NCBI RefSeq assembly: GCF_005222695.1
Contig: NZ_STGG01000001.1
Span: forward strand, 1 to 52,779
DNA length: 52,779 nucleotides
Direction of reading: 5' to 3'
Source of the DNA: Massilia sp. HP4
GTDB lineage: Bacteria > Pseudomonadota > Gammaproteobacteria > Burkholderiales > Burkholderiaceae_D
Positions 1-7,665 of this stretch are shown here, one piece after another (position 1 is the first letter of the stretch; every line of letters begins with the position of its first letter). The notes beneath the pieces are model-generated. The model did not search any database, was not told where the DNA came from, and saw only the letters and a list, made by a program, of their open reading frames with translations. Position numbers and translations under genes: made by a program.

Positions 1-85
1 TCGTCTTGGCATGCCTCGCCTCACTTAACCTCAACTACTCGAACCGCCCGGTGCGGACCCGCATGCCGGGTGGTGTGGGAGGGGT

Positions 86-103
86 CAGTCAGCATGCTGA
101 CTG
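86..103. repeat. 18-bp perfect palindrome, possible terminator hairpin
   Basis: CAGTCAGCATGCTGACTG equals its own reverse complement. It is flanked by GGGGT on the left and CCCC on the right, which extends the stem with one bulged T. It lies 18 bp beyond the stop codon of the leftward gene at 121-498. It could end that transcript, but there is no T tract on the leftward strand. It could also be a protein-binding site. Confidence 0.4.
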
Positions 104-120
104 CCCCTATCCCGATTTGG

Positions 121-498
121 CTAGCAGATCGACCCACGCATGCTCTTGCCCGTTCGCAGATTGATACCGATATGGCAGACGTAGGGCGAGGCTCGATCGC
201 CCTTGTCATGCACGCAGTCAAGATCGCCTTTTTCGCGCACGCGTATCTCGGGCGACGCCCCGCATGCGTCTTTCAAGTCCGGACCGATCGATTCGAACAA
301 GGCTTTCGCCATGTCCCCCTCGATCGAGAGCGCGGCTTTGCGGTCGCTCGATGTCGGCGCCGCTTCTTCTCCAAGGTCGCCAGAATAGATGAGGTAAGCG
401 CCTTTGAAATCGCGGTATGCGCCGTCCCATGGTTTTGCGGCAAAAGCGACAGAGCACAAGCCGGCGATGCAGAGAATGGCAGCCGTAGGCATTTTCAT
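121..498 (-). CDS. Small secreted protein, candidate periplasmic immunity partner
   Basis: This 125-residue protein has a clear Sec signal peptide (MKMPTAAILCIAGLCSVAFAA, cleavage near residue 21), so the mature chain should be periplasmic. The mature part holds an IYSGDLGEE stretch and ends in a Cys-containing CHIGINLRTGKSMRGSIC tail; three or four cysteines could form disulfides. I do not recognise a named domain. The start codon lies one base beyond the TGA of the upstream gene at 500-757 (TGACATG), so the two are almost certainly translationally coupled. That partner resembles the end of a murein peptidase. The pair therefore looks like an effector with a periplasmic immunity protein; this role is inferred from arrangement only. 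Confidence 0.65.
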   Translation of the reverse strand: MKMPTAAILCIAGLCSVAFAAKPWDGAYRDFKGAYLIYSGDLGEEAAPTSSDRKAALSIEGDMAKALFESIGPDLKDACGASPEIRVREKGDLDCVHDKGDRASPYVCHIGINLRTGKSMRGSIC

Positions 499-499
499 G

Positions 500-757
500 T
501 CAGCCTCTCACTTCGACGTGGAAATGATGGACGTGGCCGCCCAAGGGGCGTGCAAGATGACGGAGTGCCGGGTCATTGAAGTAGATCTTCGTCACGCCAG
601 GAAAATGACGAAAAAGCTCGATTAGCCGTGCGGGAGCTGCCTGATCGTATTGATCAGTCCACTGCCAATACACGGCCTGTCGCTTGCCATCTTTTCGGAT
701 GGTCCGCCCTTGAGGTAACATGAAATAACCTCGACTGTCCTGCGGTTGGGGATGCAT
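500..757 (-). CDS. Short murein-peptidase-like protein (MepA/M15-type C-terminal segment)
   Basis: This 85-residue protein ends in GGHVHHFHVEVRG, preceded by IYFNDPALRHL. That pairing resembles the final strand and metal-ligand histidines of LAS-fold murein endopeptidases of the MepA/M15 type, whose proteins end in a GHxxHxHVR motif. The earlier metal-binding part of such enzymes (HxxGxxxD) is absent. It is therefore either a displaced C-terminal domain or a very short variant. The ATG has a good AGGAG ribosome site five bases upstream and an in-frame TAA two codons before it, so this short frame looks like a true gene start and not an arbitrary open frame. It has no signal peptide. It is coupled to the secreted protein at 121-498. 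The family assignment is tentative. Confidence 0.5.
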   Translation of the reverse strand: MHPQPQDSRGYFMLPQGRTIRKDGKRQAVYWQWTDQYDQAAPARLIELFRHFPGVTKIYFNDPALRHLARPLGGHVHHFHVEVRG

Positions 758-863
758 CGATTACTCCTGCATCGGCAGGAACAGGGTGGAGACCAGGCTG
801 GTCCATCTATGAACCGTGTGCCGGGCGCGGAAACCCATGCTTGTGCCTTCAGGTGCCGCGCGC

Positions 864-2993
864 TCAGAACGTCGCGTGCAGGCTCAGCTCCACGCTGCGC
901 TCGGCGCCCATCCAGCAGTTGTTGGCGTCGAAGCAGGCGCCGACATAGCGCTTGTCGCCCAGGTTGCTGGCGGTGAGGCCGATGCGCCAGGTCTTGTCCA
1001 CCCTGAACATGGCGGCCGCATCGAACACGGTGTACGAGGGCACGACGCCGGTGTTGAGCGCGTCCATCTGGCTTTCGCCCACGTAGCGCATGCCGGCGCT
1101 CAGGTCCAGCGCATCCAGCGGCTTGTAGTTGAGCCACAGCGAAGCCTGTTTCTCGGCTACCCACACCGGGGTCTTGCCGACCAGCGCGGTGTTGTTCTCG
1201 TTCTCGGTCACTTCGTTGTCGAGGCGGGTCAGGCCGAGCGTGAAATCGAGGCGGTCGGTGAGCGCCTGGTTCCACGACACTTCCACGCCCCTCGAGCGCA
1301 CTTCGCCGTTCTGCGTGTACTTGCCGAAGTCCGGCGTGTTGACCACCACATTGCGCTTCTCGATGTCGAACCAGGCGGCCGTGAGCTGGGTGGCGCTGTC
1401 GTGCGAGCGGTACTTCAGGCCGCCCTCGAACTGCTTGGCCGTGGTCGGCTTGAAGGCGTCGCCGGTCTCGGTGTCGATGCCGGACGTCGGCTCGAACGAC
1501 GTCGAGTAGTTCAGGTAGGGCGCCAGGCCGTTGCCGAGCTGGTAGATCGCGGCCACGCGGCCGCTGGTGCGGTATTGGCGGATCTCGGTAAGGCTGCTTG
1601 AGGGAAAGCCGTCATAGCTCGAACGCGCGTCGTCCTCGCTGCGGTAGCGGTCGCGCCGCACGCCGGCCAGCAGGGTCAGGGCGCCGACCTTGGCTTCGTC
1701 CTGCAGGTACAGGCCCAGCTGCGACTGGCGGATCGCATGGTTCTCGGTATAGAAATCGAACGGCAAGGCCGCCGGATTGAACAGGTGGTGGTTCGGCGCG
1801 CCAAGGTCGATCGGCGCGGTCGCCGTGCCGAGCGTGTCGCCATAGCCGACGCCGGTGCGCAGGCGCTGGTAGTCGAGGCCGGCCAGCACGCGGTGCTGGA
1901 GCGCGCCGGTGGCAAAGCGCAGCGCGAACTGGTTGTCGACTACCCAGCCGTGCATTTCTTCGTCGGTGAAATAGGCGGCGCGCGCCAAGGTGCGGTTGTC
2001 GGGCGCCAGTCCCTGGTTGTAGGTATTGCGCTGGAAGCCGTTGGACTTGGTGTAGCGGAAGTTCTGCAGGAAGCTCGCGCTGTCGTTGAAGGCGTGCTCG
2101 AACTTCCAGCCCGCGAGCGTCGTCTCGCGCTGCATGCCAGACCAGCCGGCGTCGCCGGCGAAGGCGTCCGAATCCAGGCGGCCGTAAGGCGCGTCGCGCA
2201 AGGTGCCGACGGCGGGCAGTGGCGTCGACGGGATCAGGGCCGGGTCGTCCTGATAGTACAGGTTGACGTTCAGGCGGGTCGACGGGCTGATGCGCCAGGT
2301 GACGGAGGGCGCGACCAGGCGGCGCTCTTCCTCGGTGGTCACCTGCTGGCCATCGCGTTCGCGCACCAGGGCGACCAGGCGGTAGTCGACGTCCTTTGAG
2401 AGCGGGCCGGTGGTGTCCAGCGCCAGTTCGCGCAGGGCGCTGGTGCCGACCCGGGCGCGCACATAAGTCTCTTGCTGCGAGCGCGGCTGCTTGGCGGTCT
2501 GGTTGACCATGCCGCCCGGCGGCGCCGAGCCGTACAGTACCGACACCGGTCCCTTGAGCACCTCAATGCTTTCGGTGGCGAAGGCGTCAACCTGCGGCAC
2601 CAGGTTCCACAAGCCGTCGTACTGCAGCGGCAGGCCGTCGTAGTAGTTGCGGTAGCTTTCGAAGCCGCGGATCGTGTACTGGTCGAAGATGGTGACGGTG
2701 GCGCGGCTTTCCGGCGTCACGCCCGGCACGTAGCGCAGTGCCTCGTTGACGCTGTCGGCCTGGCGTGCGCTGAGCAGTTCGTTGTCATAGACCTCATAGC
2801 TCATCGGCGCTTCGAGCGGCTTGAGGTCGGACTTGGTGCCGGTGGTGCGATAGCCGGTGGCGGTGACGACTACCTGGGCGGTCTCGGCATCGGTGTCGGC
2901 CGGCTTGTCCTGGGCGGTGGCGTGGGACTGGGCGAGGGTGGACAGGACGAGCAGGCCGAGCAGGCCGCGGCGGGGGAGGGTGGTGGCGGGCAT
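864..2993 (-). CDS. TonB-dependent siderophore receptor
   Basis: This 709-residue outer-membrane receptor probably imports a ferric siderophore using TonB energy. It has an N-terminal signal peptide ending near ATAQ and a TonB-box-like AQVVVTATGYR. A plug domain (about residues 60-165) holds the typical YVPGVTPESR, YTIRGFESYRNYYDGLP and IEVLKGPVSVLYGSAPPGGMVNQTAK segments, and a long beta barrel ends in the usual terminal Phe (VELSLHATF). Length and motifs fit the FoxA/FpvA/FhuA-like siderophore receptor group. A Cys pair near the end (GACFDANNC) probably forms an extracellular-loop disulfide. No FecI/FecR genes or signalling extension are visible. The adjacent Fur box indicates iron repression. 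The ligand cannot be deduced. Confidence 0.93.
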   Translation of the reverse strand: MPATTLPRRGLLGLLVLSTLAQSHATAQDKPADTDAETAQVVVTATGYRTTGTKSDLKPLEAPMSYEVYDNELLSARQADSVNEALRYVPGVTPESRATVTIFDQYTIRGFESYRNYYDGLPLQYDGLWNLVPQVDAFATESIEVLKGPVSVLYGSAPPGGMVNQTAKQPRSQQETYVRARVGTSALRELALDTTGPLSKDVDYRLVALVRERDGQQVTTEEERRLVAPSVTWRISPSTRLNVNLYYQDDPALIPSTPLPAVGTLRDAPYGRLDSDAFAGDAGWSGMQRETTLAGWKFEHAFNDSASFLQNFRYTKSNGFQRNTYNQGLAPDNRTLARAAYFTDEEMHGWVVDNQFALRFATGALQHRVLAGLDYQRLRTGVGYGDTLGTATAPIDLGAPNHHLFNPAALPFDFYTENHAIRQSQLGLYLQDEAKVGALTLLAGVRRDRYRSEDDARSSYDGFPSSSLTEIRQYRTSGRVAAIYQLGNGLAPYLNYSTSFEPTSGIDTETGDAFKPTTAKQFEGGLKYRSHDSATQLTAAWFDIEKRNVVVNTPDFGKYTQNGEVRSRGVEVSWNQALTDRLDFTLGLTRLDNEVTENENNTALVGKTPVWVAEKQASLWLNYKPLDALDLSAGMRYVGESQMDALNTGVVPSYTVFDAAAMFRVDKTWRIGLTASNLGDKRYVGACFDANNCWMGAERSVELSLHATF

Positions 2994-3012
2994 GTTTTTC
3001 TTCTTGATGACG

Positions 3013-3037
3013 AATGATAATGAGAAGTATTATCATT
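3013..3037 (-). promoter_or_regulatory. Fur box upstream of the TonB receptor
   Basis: AATGATAAT and ATTATCATT form a perfect 9-7-9 inverted repeat, matching the Fur consensus of interleaved GATAAT hexamers. It ends 20 bp before the receptor's start codon and would overlap its promoter. Repression by Fe(II)-Fur under iron sufficiency is expected. Confidence 0.85.
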
Positions 3038-3069
3038 TCAGGCACCATGCTTGTCAATCGACCTCGGGC

Positions 3070-3104
3070 GCCATCGGTTCGCCTGCCCAAGGCGAACCGA
3101 TGGC
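3070..3104 (-). terminator. Perfect 15-bp hairpin after purT
   Basis: GCCATCGGTTCGCCT (3070-3084) and its exact complement (3090-3104) enclose a five-base loop. The hairpin starts five bases after the purT stop codon. It is very stable but has no T tract on the leftward strand, so it may be an atypical terminator or a 3'-end stabilising structure. It separates purT from the Fur-controlled receptor. Confidence 0.6.
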
Positions 3105-3109
3105 GTCGA

Positions 3110-4324
3110 TCAGCGCTTGCCCGCGACCGGCTTGACCTTGGCTGCTGCCTCGAGCGCGCGCTGGCGCGCGGTCTCGATATCGTCGGCAGTTGCGAGCGCC
3201 ACGCCCATGCGGCGGCGCGCGAACGATTCCGGCTTGCCGAACAGGCGCAGGTCGGCGCCCGGCACGCGCAGCGCCTCGGCCACGCCCTCGAACGCGATGC
3301 CTGCCTGTTCCAGTTGGCCGTAGATCACGGCGGAGGCGCCCGGCGCGCGCAGCGCGGTATTGACCGGCAGGCCGAGGATGGCTTTCGCGTGCAGCTCGAA
3401 TTCGCTCTGTACCTGGCTTGCCATCGTCACCATGCCGGTATCGTGCGGGCGCGGGCTCACTTCCGAGAACCACACCATATCGCCCTTGACGAACAGCTCG
3501 ACGCCGAACACGCCCAGGCCGCCCAGGCTGGCGGTGACCCTGGCCGCGATGTCGCGCGCGCGTTCCAATGCCAGCGGCTGCATCGGGTGCGGCTGCCACG
3601 ATTCGACGTAATCGCCCTGAACCTGCTTGTGGCCGATCGGCTCGCAAAACGTCGTCTCGACCTGGCCGCCAGCGCCGAGCGAGCGCACCGTCAGCAAGGT
3701 GATCTCGTACTCGAAATCGATGAATCCTTCGGCGATCACGCGCCCGGCGTCGACGCGCCCGCCCGCGGCGGCGTAGTCCCAGGCGGCCTGCACGTCGCTG
3801 GCCGCGTCGAGTTTCGACTGGCCCTTGCCGGACGACGACATCACTGGTTTTACCACGCAGGGAAAACCCACCGCGGCGCACGCATCTTGCAGTTCGGCCA
3901 GGCTGCTGGCGAAGCGGTAAGGCGAGGTCGCCAGACCCAGCTCCTCGGCCGCCAGGCGGCGGATGCCTTCGCGGTTCATCGTCAGCTGCGCCGCGCGCGC
4001 GGTCGGGATGCAGGTGATGCGGCCCGCCGCTTCGAGTTCGGCCAGCTTGTCGGTGGCGATGGCTTCGATTTCGGGCACCACCAGGTCGGGACGCTCCCGC
4101 TCGATCAGCGCTTCCAGCGCGGCGCCGTCGGTCATGTCGATCACATGGGCGCGGTGCGCCACCTGGTGGCCGGGCGCGTTCGGATAGCGGTCGACGGCGA
4201 CCACTTCGACTCCCAGGCGCTGCAGGGCGATGATCACTTCCTTGCCGAGTTCGCCCGAACCGAGCAGCATGACTTTGGTTGCGGATGGAGAGAGCGGGGT
4301 GCCGAGAATGCGGGGAGTGGTCAT
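3110..4324 (-). CDS. purT: Formate-dependent phosphoribosylglycinamide formyltransferase PurT
   Basis: PurT makes formyl-glycinamide ribonucleotide from GAR, formate and ATP in purine synthesis, independently of folate. The 404 residues match the usual family length. The N-terminal pre-ATP-grasp fold is visible ([46 protein letters not shown]). The ATP-grasp core follows ([50 protein letters not shown]), with late conserved residues [17 protein letters not shown]. It is transcribed alone, away from the tRNA gene, and a strong hairpin follows it. No PurR-like operator was recognised. Confidence 0.97.
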   Translation of the reverse strand: MTTPRILGTPLSPSATKVMLLGSGELGKEVIIALQRLGVEVVAVDRYPNAPGHQVAHRAHVIDMTDGAALEALIERERPDLVVPEIEAIATDKLAELEAAGRITCIPTARAAQLTMNREGIRRLAAEELGLATSPYRFASSLAELQDACAAVGFPCVVKPVMSSSGKGQSKLDAASDVQAAWDYAAAGGRVDAGRVIAEGFIDFEYEITLLTVRSLGAGGQVETTFCEPIGHKQVQGDYVESWQPHPMQPLALERARDIAARVTASLGGLGVFGVELFVKGDMVWFSEVSPRPHDTGMVTMASQVQSEFELHAKAILGLPVNTALRAPGASAVIYGQLEQAGIAFEGVAEALRVPGADLRLFGKPESFARRRMGVALATADDIETARQRALEAAAKVKPVAGKR

Positions 4325-4429
4325 GGTCTGTCAGTGAAAGATGTGGTTGGCGCGGACGCCTCGAGAGCTGCGACTATAGCAAAACAGGTCGGCCTCGCGC
4401 TGATGGCGAGTCCGATTCGCAAGATGCAC

Positions 4430-4458
4430 TGGTCAAACTGCAAACGCCCGGCTATAAT
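4430..4458 (+). promoter_or_regulatory. Sigma-70 promoter of tRNA-Asn
   Basis: A TGGTCA -35 element (4430-4435) and a consensus TATAAT -10 element (4453-4458) are separated by 17 bp. The -10 element ends 11 bp before the mature tRNA 5' end. Confidence 0.75.
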
Positions 4459-4469
4459 ATTGCCTCAAT

Positions 4470-4545
4470 TCCCTGATAGCTCAGTTGGTAGAGCGACGGA
4501 CTGTTAATCCGCAGGTCCCTGGTTCGAGTCCAGGTCGGGGAGCCA
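4470..4545 (+). tRNA. tRNA-Asn (GTT)
   Basis: The 76-nt sequence folds as a complete cloverleaf. The acceptor stem pairs TCCCTGA with TCGGGGA, the D arm is GCTC-AGTTGGTA-GAGC, and the anticodon loop CTGTTAA has GTT at 4503-4505. The T arm contains GGTTCGAGTCC, and CCA is encoded at 4543-4545. It has its own promoter and terminator. No second copy of its 3' end was noticed in the window, so there is no sign of an integrated island here. Confidence 0.97.
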
Positions 4546-4556
4546 GAACAAGAGAA

Positions 4557-4583
4557 GGGCCGCATGTGAATGCGGCCCTTTTT
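4557..4583 (+). terminator. Rho-independent terminator of tRNA-Asn
   Basis: GGGCCGCA (4557-4564) pairs with TGCGGCCC (4571-4578) around a six-base loop, followed by TTTTT. It lies 11 bp after the tRNA. On the other strand it is also followed by a T-rich stretch, so it may end the leftward gene at 4610-5452 too. Confidence 0.88.
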
Positions 4584-4609
4584 GTTGCCCGTCCAGCCGC
4601 AGGAGACCC

Positions 4610-5452
4610 CTAACTCGGCTTGTTTCGGGCCAGCTTGGCTTCACCTTTTCTGATCTCCAGTTCCGCGAGTAGTGCGGTGTATCTCGCATCCTTCTTGATG
4701 GCAGCGAGTTCATGTCTCAGTCGTGACATCGTGAGTCCTGCGCCACTGATGGCGCCTTGATCGTTCCAGTGGAGAAGAATGAGTTCCTTGTTCATCCAGT
4801 CGAGGTGCTGTTCCTTGCCGTCGAATCCCGAGGCACTCAGAAACGCCAGGGCGTAGCTGATGAACTCAGGCAGGGACGCGCCGTAAGTCGATTCGTCGGA
4901 CAAAAGCGAGTCGATCGACGTGATAGACCGGTTCTGTTTACGCAAGAAATCGCGATAGGGCTGGAGTGACAAGCTACCCGCTGCCAGGCCTGTGTCCGAG
5001 CTCTTTCCCGCTAACGCATGGCACCGCTCGCTGAGTGACAACGCCGGTTCGGGGAGCCTGTCGAATGCGCCGAGGCGGTCCTTGCCGCCTGGGTTCTCTG
5101 AACTCGACGGTTGTGCTTCGCGCTTCCAATCGGCCTCGCAGGCCGGTATCGATATCTTGCACTCCAGCAGAAGCAGCCCGCGTGCCTTGATGAGCGCATC
5201 GCCCAGGCTCGTTTCAAGCTTGCCTCCCAGGTGTACATACTGCGGTTCTCGTGCTGCCTGGTCGACCTCGGCCCGGATAGTCCCGAGCGTACAGGCCGGA
5301 TGGTCCTGGAGCGCGGCCTCGATCCTCGCCATCGTATGTCTGCCTTGCAGCCACAGCGAAATGCGGTTTTCGACGTTCTTCTCGAGACGTGCGTCATGTT
5401 CCACTGCCGCGTGGCCGGTTGGCGCCGCCGTGCTGTCATGTTTTGTCATCAC
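4610..5452 (-). CDS. Unrecognised 280-residue protein
   Basis: I do not recognise a family. The protein is soluble, with no signal peptide or membrane segment. It has a charged N-terminal half (ENRISLWLQGRHTMARIEAALQ; a Leu-rich ARGLLLLECKI), a low-complexity middle (SSSENPGGKDR), and a helical C-terminal part rich in Leu, Arg and Lys that ends in a basic tail. A strong ribosome site (AAGGGAAG) precedes the ATG, and an in-frame ATG follows directly, so the start may be 5449. It converges on tRNA-Asn and is divergent from the frameshifted frame at 5568-6223. Its position beside a tRNA and the lack of a recognisable family suggest accessory DNA. Confidence 0.65.
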   Translation of the reverse strand: MMTKHDSTAAPTGHAAVEHDARLEKNVENRISLWLQGRHTMARIEAALQDHPACTLGTIRAEVDQAAREPQYVHLGGKLETSLGDALIKARGLLLLECKISIPACEADWKREAQPSSSENPGGKDRLGAFDRLPEPALSLSERCHALAGKSSDTGLAAGSLSLQPYRDFLRKQNRSITSIDSLLSDESTYGASLPEFISYALAFLSASGFDGKEQHLDWMNKELILLHWNDQGAISGAGLTMSRLRHELAAIKKDARYTALLAELEIRKGEAKLARNKPS

Positions 5453-5567
5453 TTCCCTTTGCTTGTCGCGGACATTCCCTGGATTTAAGCGGCTTTTCCG
5501 GCATGCCGGCCGCCGTAACGCGGATGGCTATACTGAATATTGCCAGACGGCGCCATTGGAACCCATC

Positions 5568-6223
5568 ATGAACCATACCACCAACCTTTCCCGGAACAAC
5601 CTCGCTCATGAACTGCGTTTCAGCAGCAGGCGTCCCCCACTTCTCATTACCGTCGACGTCGTGGAGCGCTGCGACAACGGTTCCGGGATGGCCACGTCCG
5701 GGAGCATCCGGGTCACTGTTGCAGCTGCAAGACCGCATCCGGCACGTGATGAACCGCTTTTCGTTTTCAAGGAAAGCTTTGGTTCCGGGAGGCATGAGAA
5801 ATTGCATTTATGGCTCACCGATTTCAGGTTGCCGCCTTCCTTGTCGGGTTGCGGCGTCGGCACCTTTATCTGGTCGACCATCCATCGGGCGCTGCTGCCC
5901 TCAACCGCGGGACGCCTTCGGCTGCTCGGCGGACTCAGTGCAAACGACTCGGACATGGCGCAGGTCGACGTGGATGGCAATCCGGTGTGGGACCGGCACG
6001 CACCTGGAGTCCGTTCACGCCCAAGCGGATTCCCAATATCGCGCGCAGAAATCGGTTCTGGCAACGTATGCTGAGCGAACACGACCTGGTGTTCGACTGC
6101 GACGCGCATGGAAACGGACGATTCGAGGGAGCGCTGGTCGACCCCGGCCTTCACGCGTCCTACCGACCGGCATTCACCGTCGTCGAAGCCGGCGTGGACG
6201 GCACCCGATCCGCTCACTCCTGA
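5568..6223 (+). pseudogene. Probable frameshifted gene of unknown function
   Basis: An ATG at 5568 opens a frame of plausible protein composition (ITVDVVERCDNGSG; KLHLWLTDFRLPPS; VGTFIWSTIHRALL) that reads to VDVDGNPVWDRH near 5998. A second frame then continues equally plausibly (TWSPFTPKRIPNIARRNRFW; LVFDCDAHGNGRFEGALVDP) to a TGA at 6223. Inserting one base near 5998-6003 joins them into about 219 residues. This is either a real frameshift or a sequencing error. I recognise no family. The last 10 bp overlap, tail to tail, the end of the leftward YeeE/YedE gene. Confidence 0.45.
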
Positions 6224-6693
6224 TTCGCGGGCGCCGCGCTCCTGCCATCCGGCGACGGTACGGAGATGGCGCCGTTTTCCGTGCGTTGTTCCAGCCATGC
6301 ATGGATGGCCATTCCCGCCACCATCGCCACGAAGAACAGCAGCGGCTTGATGCCGCCCACCAGCAGCGAAGCCACCGCCGGCCCTGGCCAGTAGCCGGCC
6401 AATCCCCAGCCGCCACCGAACACCAGGCTGCCCACCAGCAGCCTGCGGTCGACGCGCGTCGCGGTCGGCAGTTGCAGCGACTCGCCCAGCAACGTGGGCC
6501 GCCGGCGGCGTGCGATCGCGTAGGCCGGCATCGCCGCCAGCAGCGCGCCGCCCATCACGATGCCGAGCGATGGATCCCAGGCCCCGGCCAGGTCGAGAAA
6601 GGCCAGCACCTTGGCCGGATCGGTCATCCCGGAGAGAACCAGCCCGGTCCCGAACAGCAGGCCGGCCCACAGGCGCACAGGATGTTCATGCAA
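6214..6693 (-). CDS. YeeE/YedE-type transporter, second half-protein
   Basis: About 159 residues with four likely membrane segments (LWAGLLFGTGLVLSGMT; LGIVMGGALLAAMPAYAIA; LLVGSLVFGGGWGLAGYWPG; PLLFFVAMVAGMAIHAW). The LSGMTDPAKVLAFLD and GGGWGLAGYWPGPA signatures are typical of the C-terminal half of YeeE/YedE (DUF395) proteins, which include thiosulfate and other sulfur-compound importers. The start is probably TTG at 6693, with GGGAG five bases upstream, overlapping the stop of the first half-gene by 8 bp; GTG at 6678 is the alternative. The two short genes are translationally coupled and would together form one transporter. Confidence 0.85.
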   Translation of the reverse strand: MHEHPVRLWAGLLFGTGLVLSGMTDPAKVLAFLDLAGAWDPSLGIVMGGALLAAMPAYAIARRRRPTLLGESLQLPTATRVDRRLLVGSLVFGGGWGLAGYWPGPAVASLLVGGIKPLLFFVAMVAGMAIHAWLEQRTENGAISVPSPDGRSAAPANQE

Positions 6694-7123
6694 GGCTCCC
6701 GAACACCTGCCGCAACAGGTAGACGACCGCACAACCGGCGCCCATGAAGGCAATGGTGGCCAGCGAGCGCGGCGAGCGACGCGCCATGCCGCACCCGCCA
6801 TGGCCACTGGTGCAGCCGCCGCCATGGCGGGTGCTGATGCCGACCAGCAGGCCGGACGCGGCCAGGGCCAGCCAGCCCGCATCGACTTCGACCTGCGGCA
6901 ATGGCGCCGCCAGGGCGTAGAGCAGGGGCGCGGCGGCCATTCCCGCGAGGAAGGCCAGGCGCCAGCCGGTCTCGCCGCGCGCCGGATGCAGCAGCCCGCC
7001 GAGGATGCCGCTCACGCCGGCGATGCGGCCGTTGAACAGCAGCAGGCCGCCTGCCGCCAGGCCGATCAATAGCCCGCCGGCCAGCGCCGACCACGGTGTG
7101 ACATTGGCCCAAGCGATGTCCAT
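6686..7123 (-). CDS. YeeE/YedE-type transporter, first half-protein
   Basis: A 145-residue membrane protein beginning MDIAWANVTPW. I chose the ATG at 7123 because AGGGA lies about eight bases upstream; an in-frame ATG at 7159 is also open. It has segments LAGGLLIGLAAGGLLLFNGRIAGVSGILGGLL and a HGGGCTSGHGGCGMARRSPRS motif. That Cys/Gly-rich motif is the hallmark of the YeeE/YedE family, where the cysteines are thought to handle sulfur compounds. It is followed by an overlapping second half. In many proteobacteria such pairs accompany ArsR-type regulators and persulfide dioxygenases; neither is seen here. Confidence 0.87.
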   Translation of the reverse strand: MDIAWANVTPWSALAGGLLIGLAAGGLLLFNGRIAGVSGILGGLLHPARGETGWRLAFLAGMAAAPLLYALAAPLPQVEVDAGWLALAASGLLVGISTRHGGGCTSGHGGCGMARRSPRSLATIAFMGAGCAVVYLLRQVFGSLA

Positions 7124-7184
7124 GGCATTTCCCTGATCCACCTTGGACCCTGGACGCATGCGACAGTTTCTGCCGGCCTAACGC

Positions 7185-7559
7185 TCAGCGACTCTTTTTC
7201 TTGTTTGATGTGTAAGTTCGAGCATAAAATCCGGGCGGCTTCTTCGCCACCCAGGCGATGAAGGCGGCGATGTCCTCGTGCCCCTGCAAGGCTTCCCAGG
7301 TATGGTAGGTCTGCAGCAGCTCGCGCTCAGTGAACGCCGAGTGGATCTTGCGATGGCAGATCTTGTGGATCGGGAATTGCTCTTTGCCCTTGAAAGTCTT
7401 CGGGATCAGGTGGTGGCGGTCGATATTGGCCGTTCCCAGGATCCGTCCACACAGCGGGCAGCAGTTATCGGACACGCAATACTCCTGGTTGTGTTCGGTT
7501 TCCGAATAAGATATGGTGCGGGTTCGATAGTCGTACAAGGCTTGACCCGCTAATTTCAT
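7185..7559 (-). CDS. HNH endonuclease family protein
   Basis: A 124-residue protein with a zinc-finger-like HNH core. It has CPLCGR (Cys34 and Cys37), DRHHLIPKTFKG (His49-His50) and IHKICHRKIHSAF (Cys68, His69, His73). The C-terminal part (HTWEALQGHEDIAAFIAWVAKKPPGFYARTY) is typical of small standalone HNH proteins of unknown role, and the tail is very basic (NKKKSR). No methylase, restriction subunit or phage terminase lies nearby, so a restriction or phage role is not supported. No good ribosome site precedes the ATG; expression may be low or leaderless. Confidence 0.8.
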   Translation of the reverse strand: MKLAGQALYDYRTRTISYSETEHNQEYCVSDNCCPLCGRILGTANIDRHHLIPKTFKGKEQFPIHKICHRKIHSAFTERELLQTYHTWEALQGHEDIAAFIAWVAKKPPGFYARTYTSNKKKSR

Positions 7560-7665
7560 TGGAGAAAATACCGGACTCGGGCCTTGTAAAATAGTACTGG
7601 TGTAAAATTAACGACTGGTATTCCTTGCAATACATTCCACTCCATCCCGAAAGCGACGCCGTTGC

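Noticed and set aside
3014..4507. Long rightward open frame opposite purT
   Set aside because: It has the Arg/His/Gly-rich composition of an antisense frame in high-GC DNA; purT on the other strand is fully convincing.
4470..4545. tRNA-Asn as integration site of an island
   Set aside because: No integrase gene and no second copy of the tRNA 3' end were seen in the window.
5606..6747. Open frames on both strands across the frameshifted gene and the YeeE/YedE gene
   Set aside because: They cross a well-supported membrane protein gene in the wrong frame and have low-complexity Arg/Ser/Pro composition.
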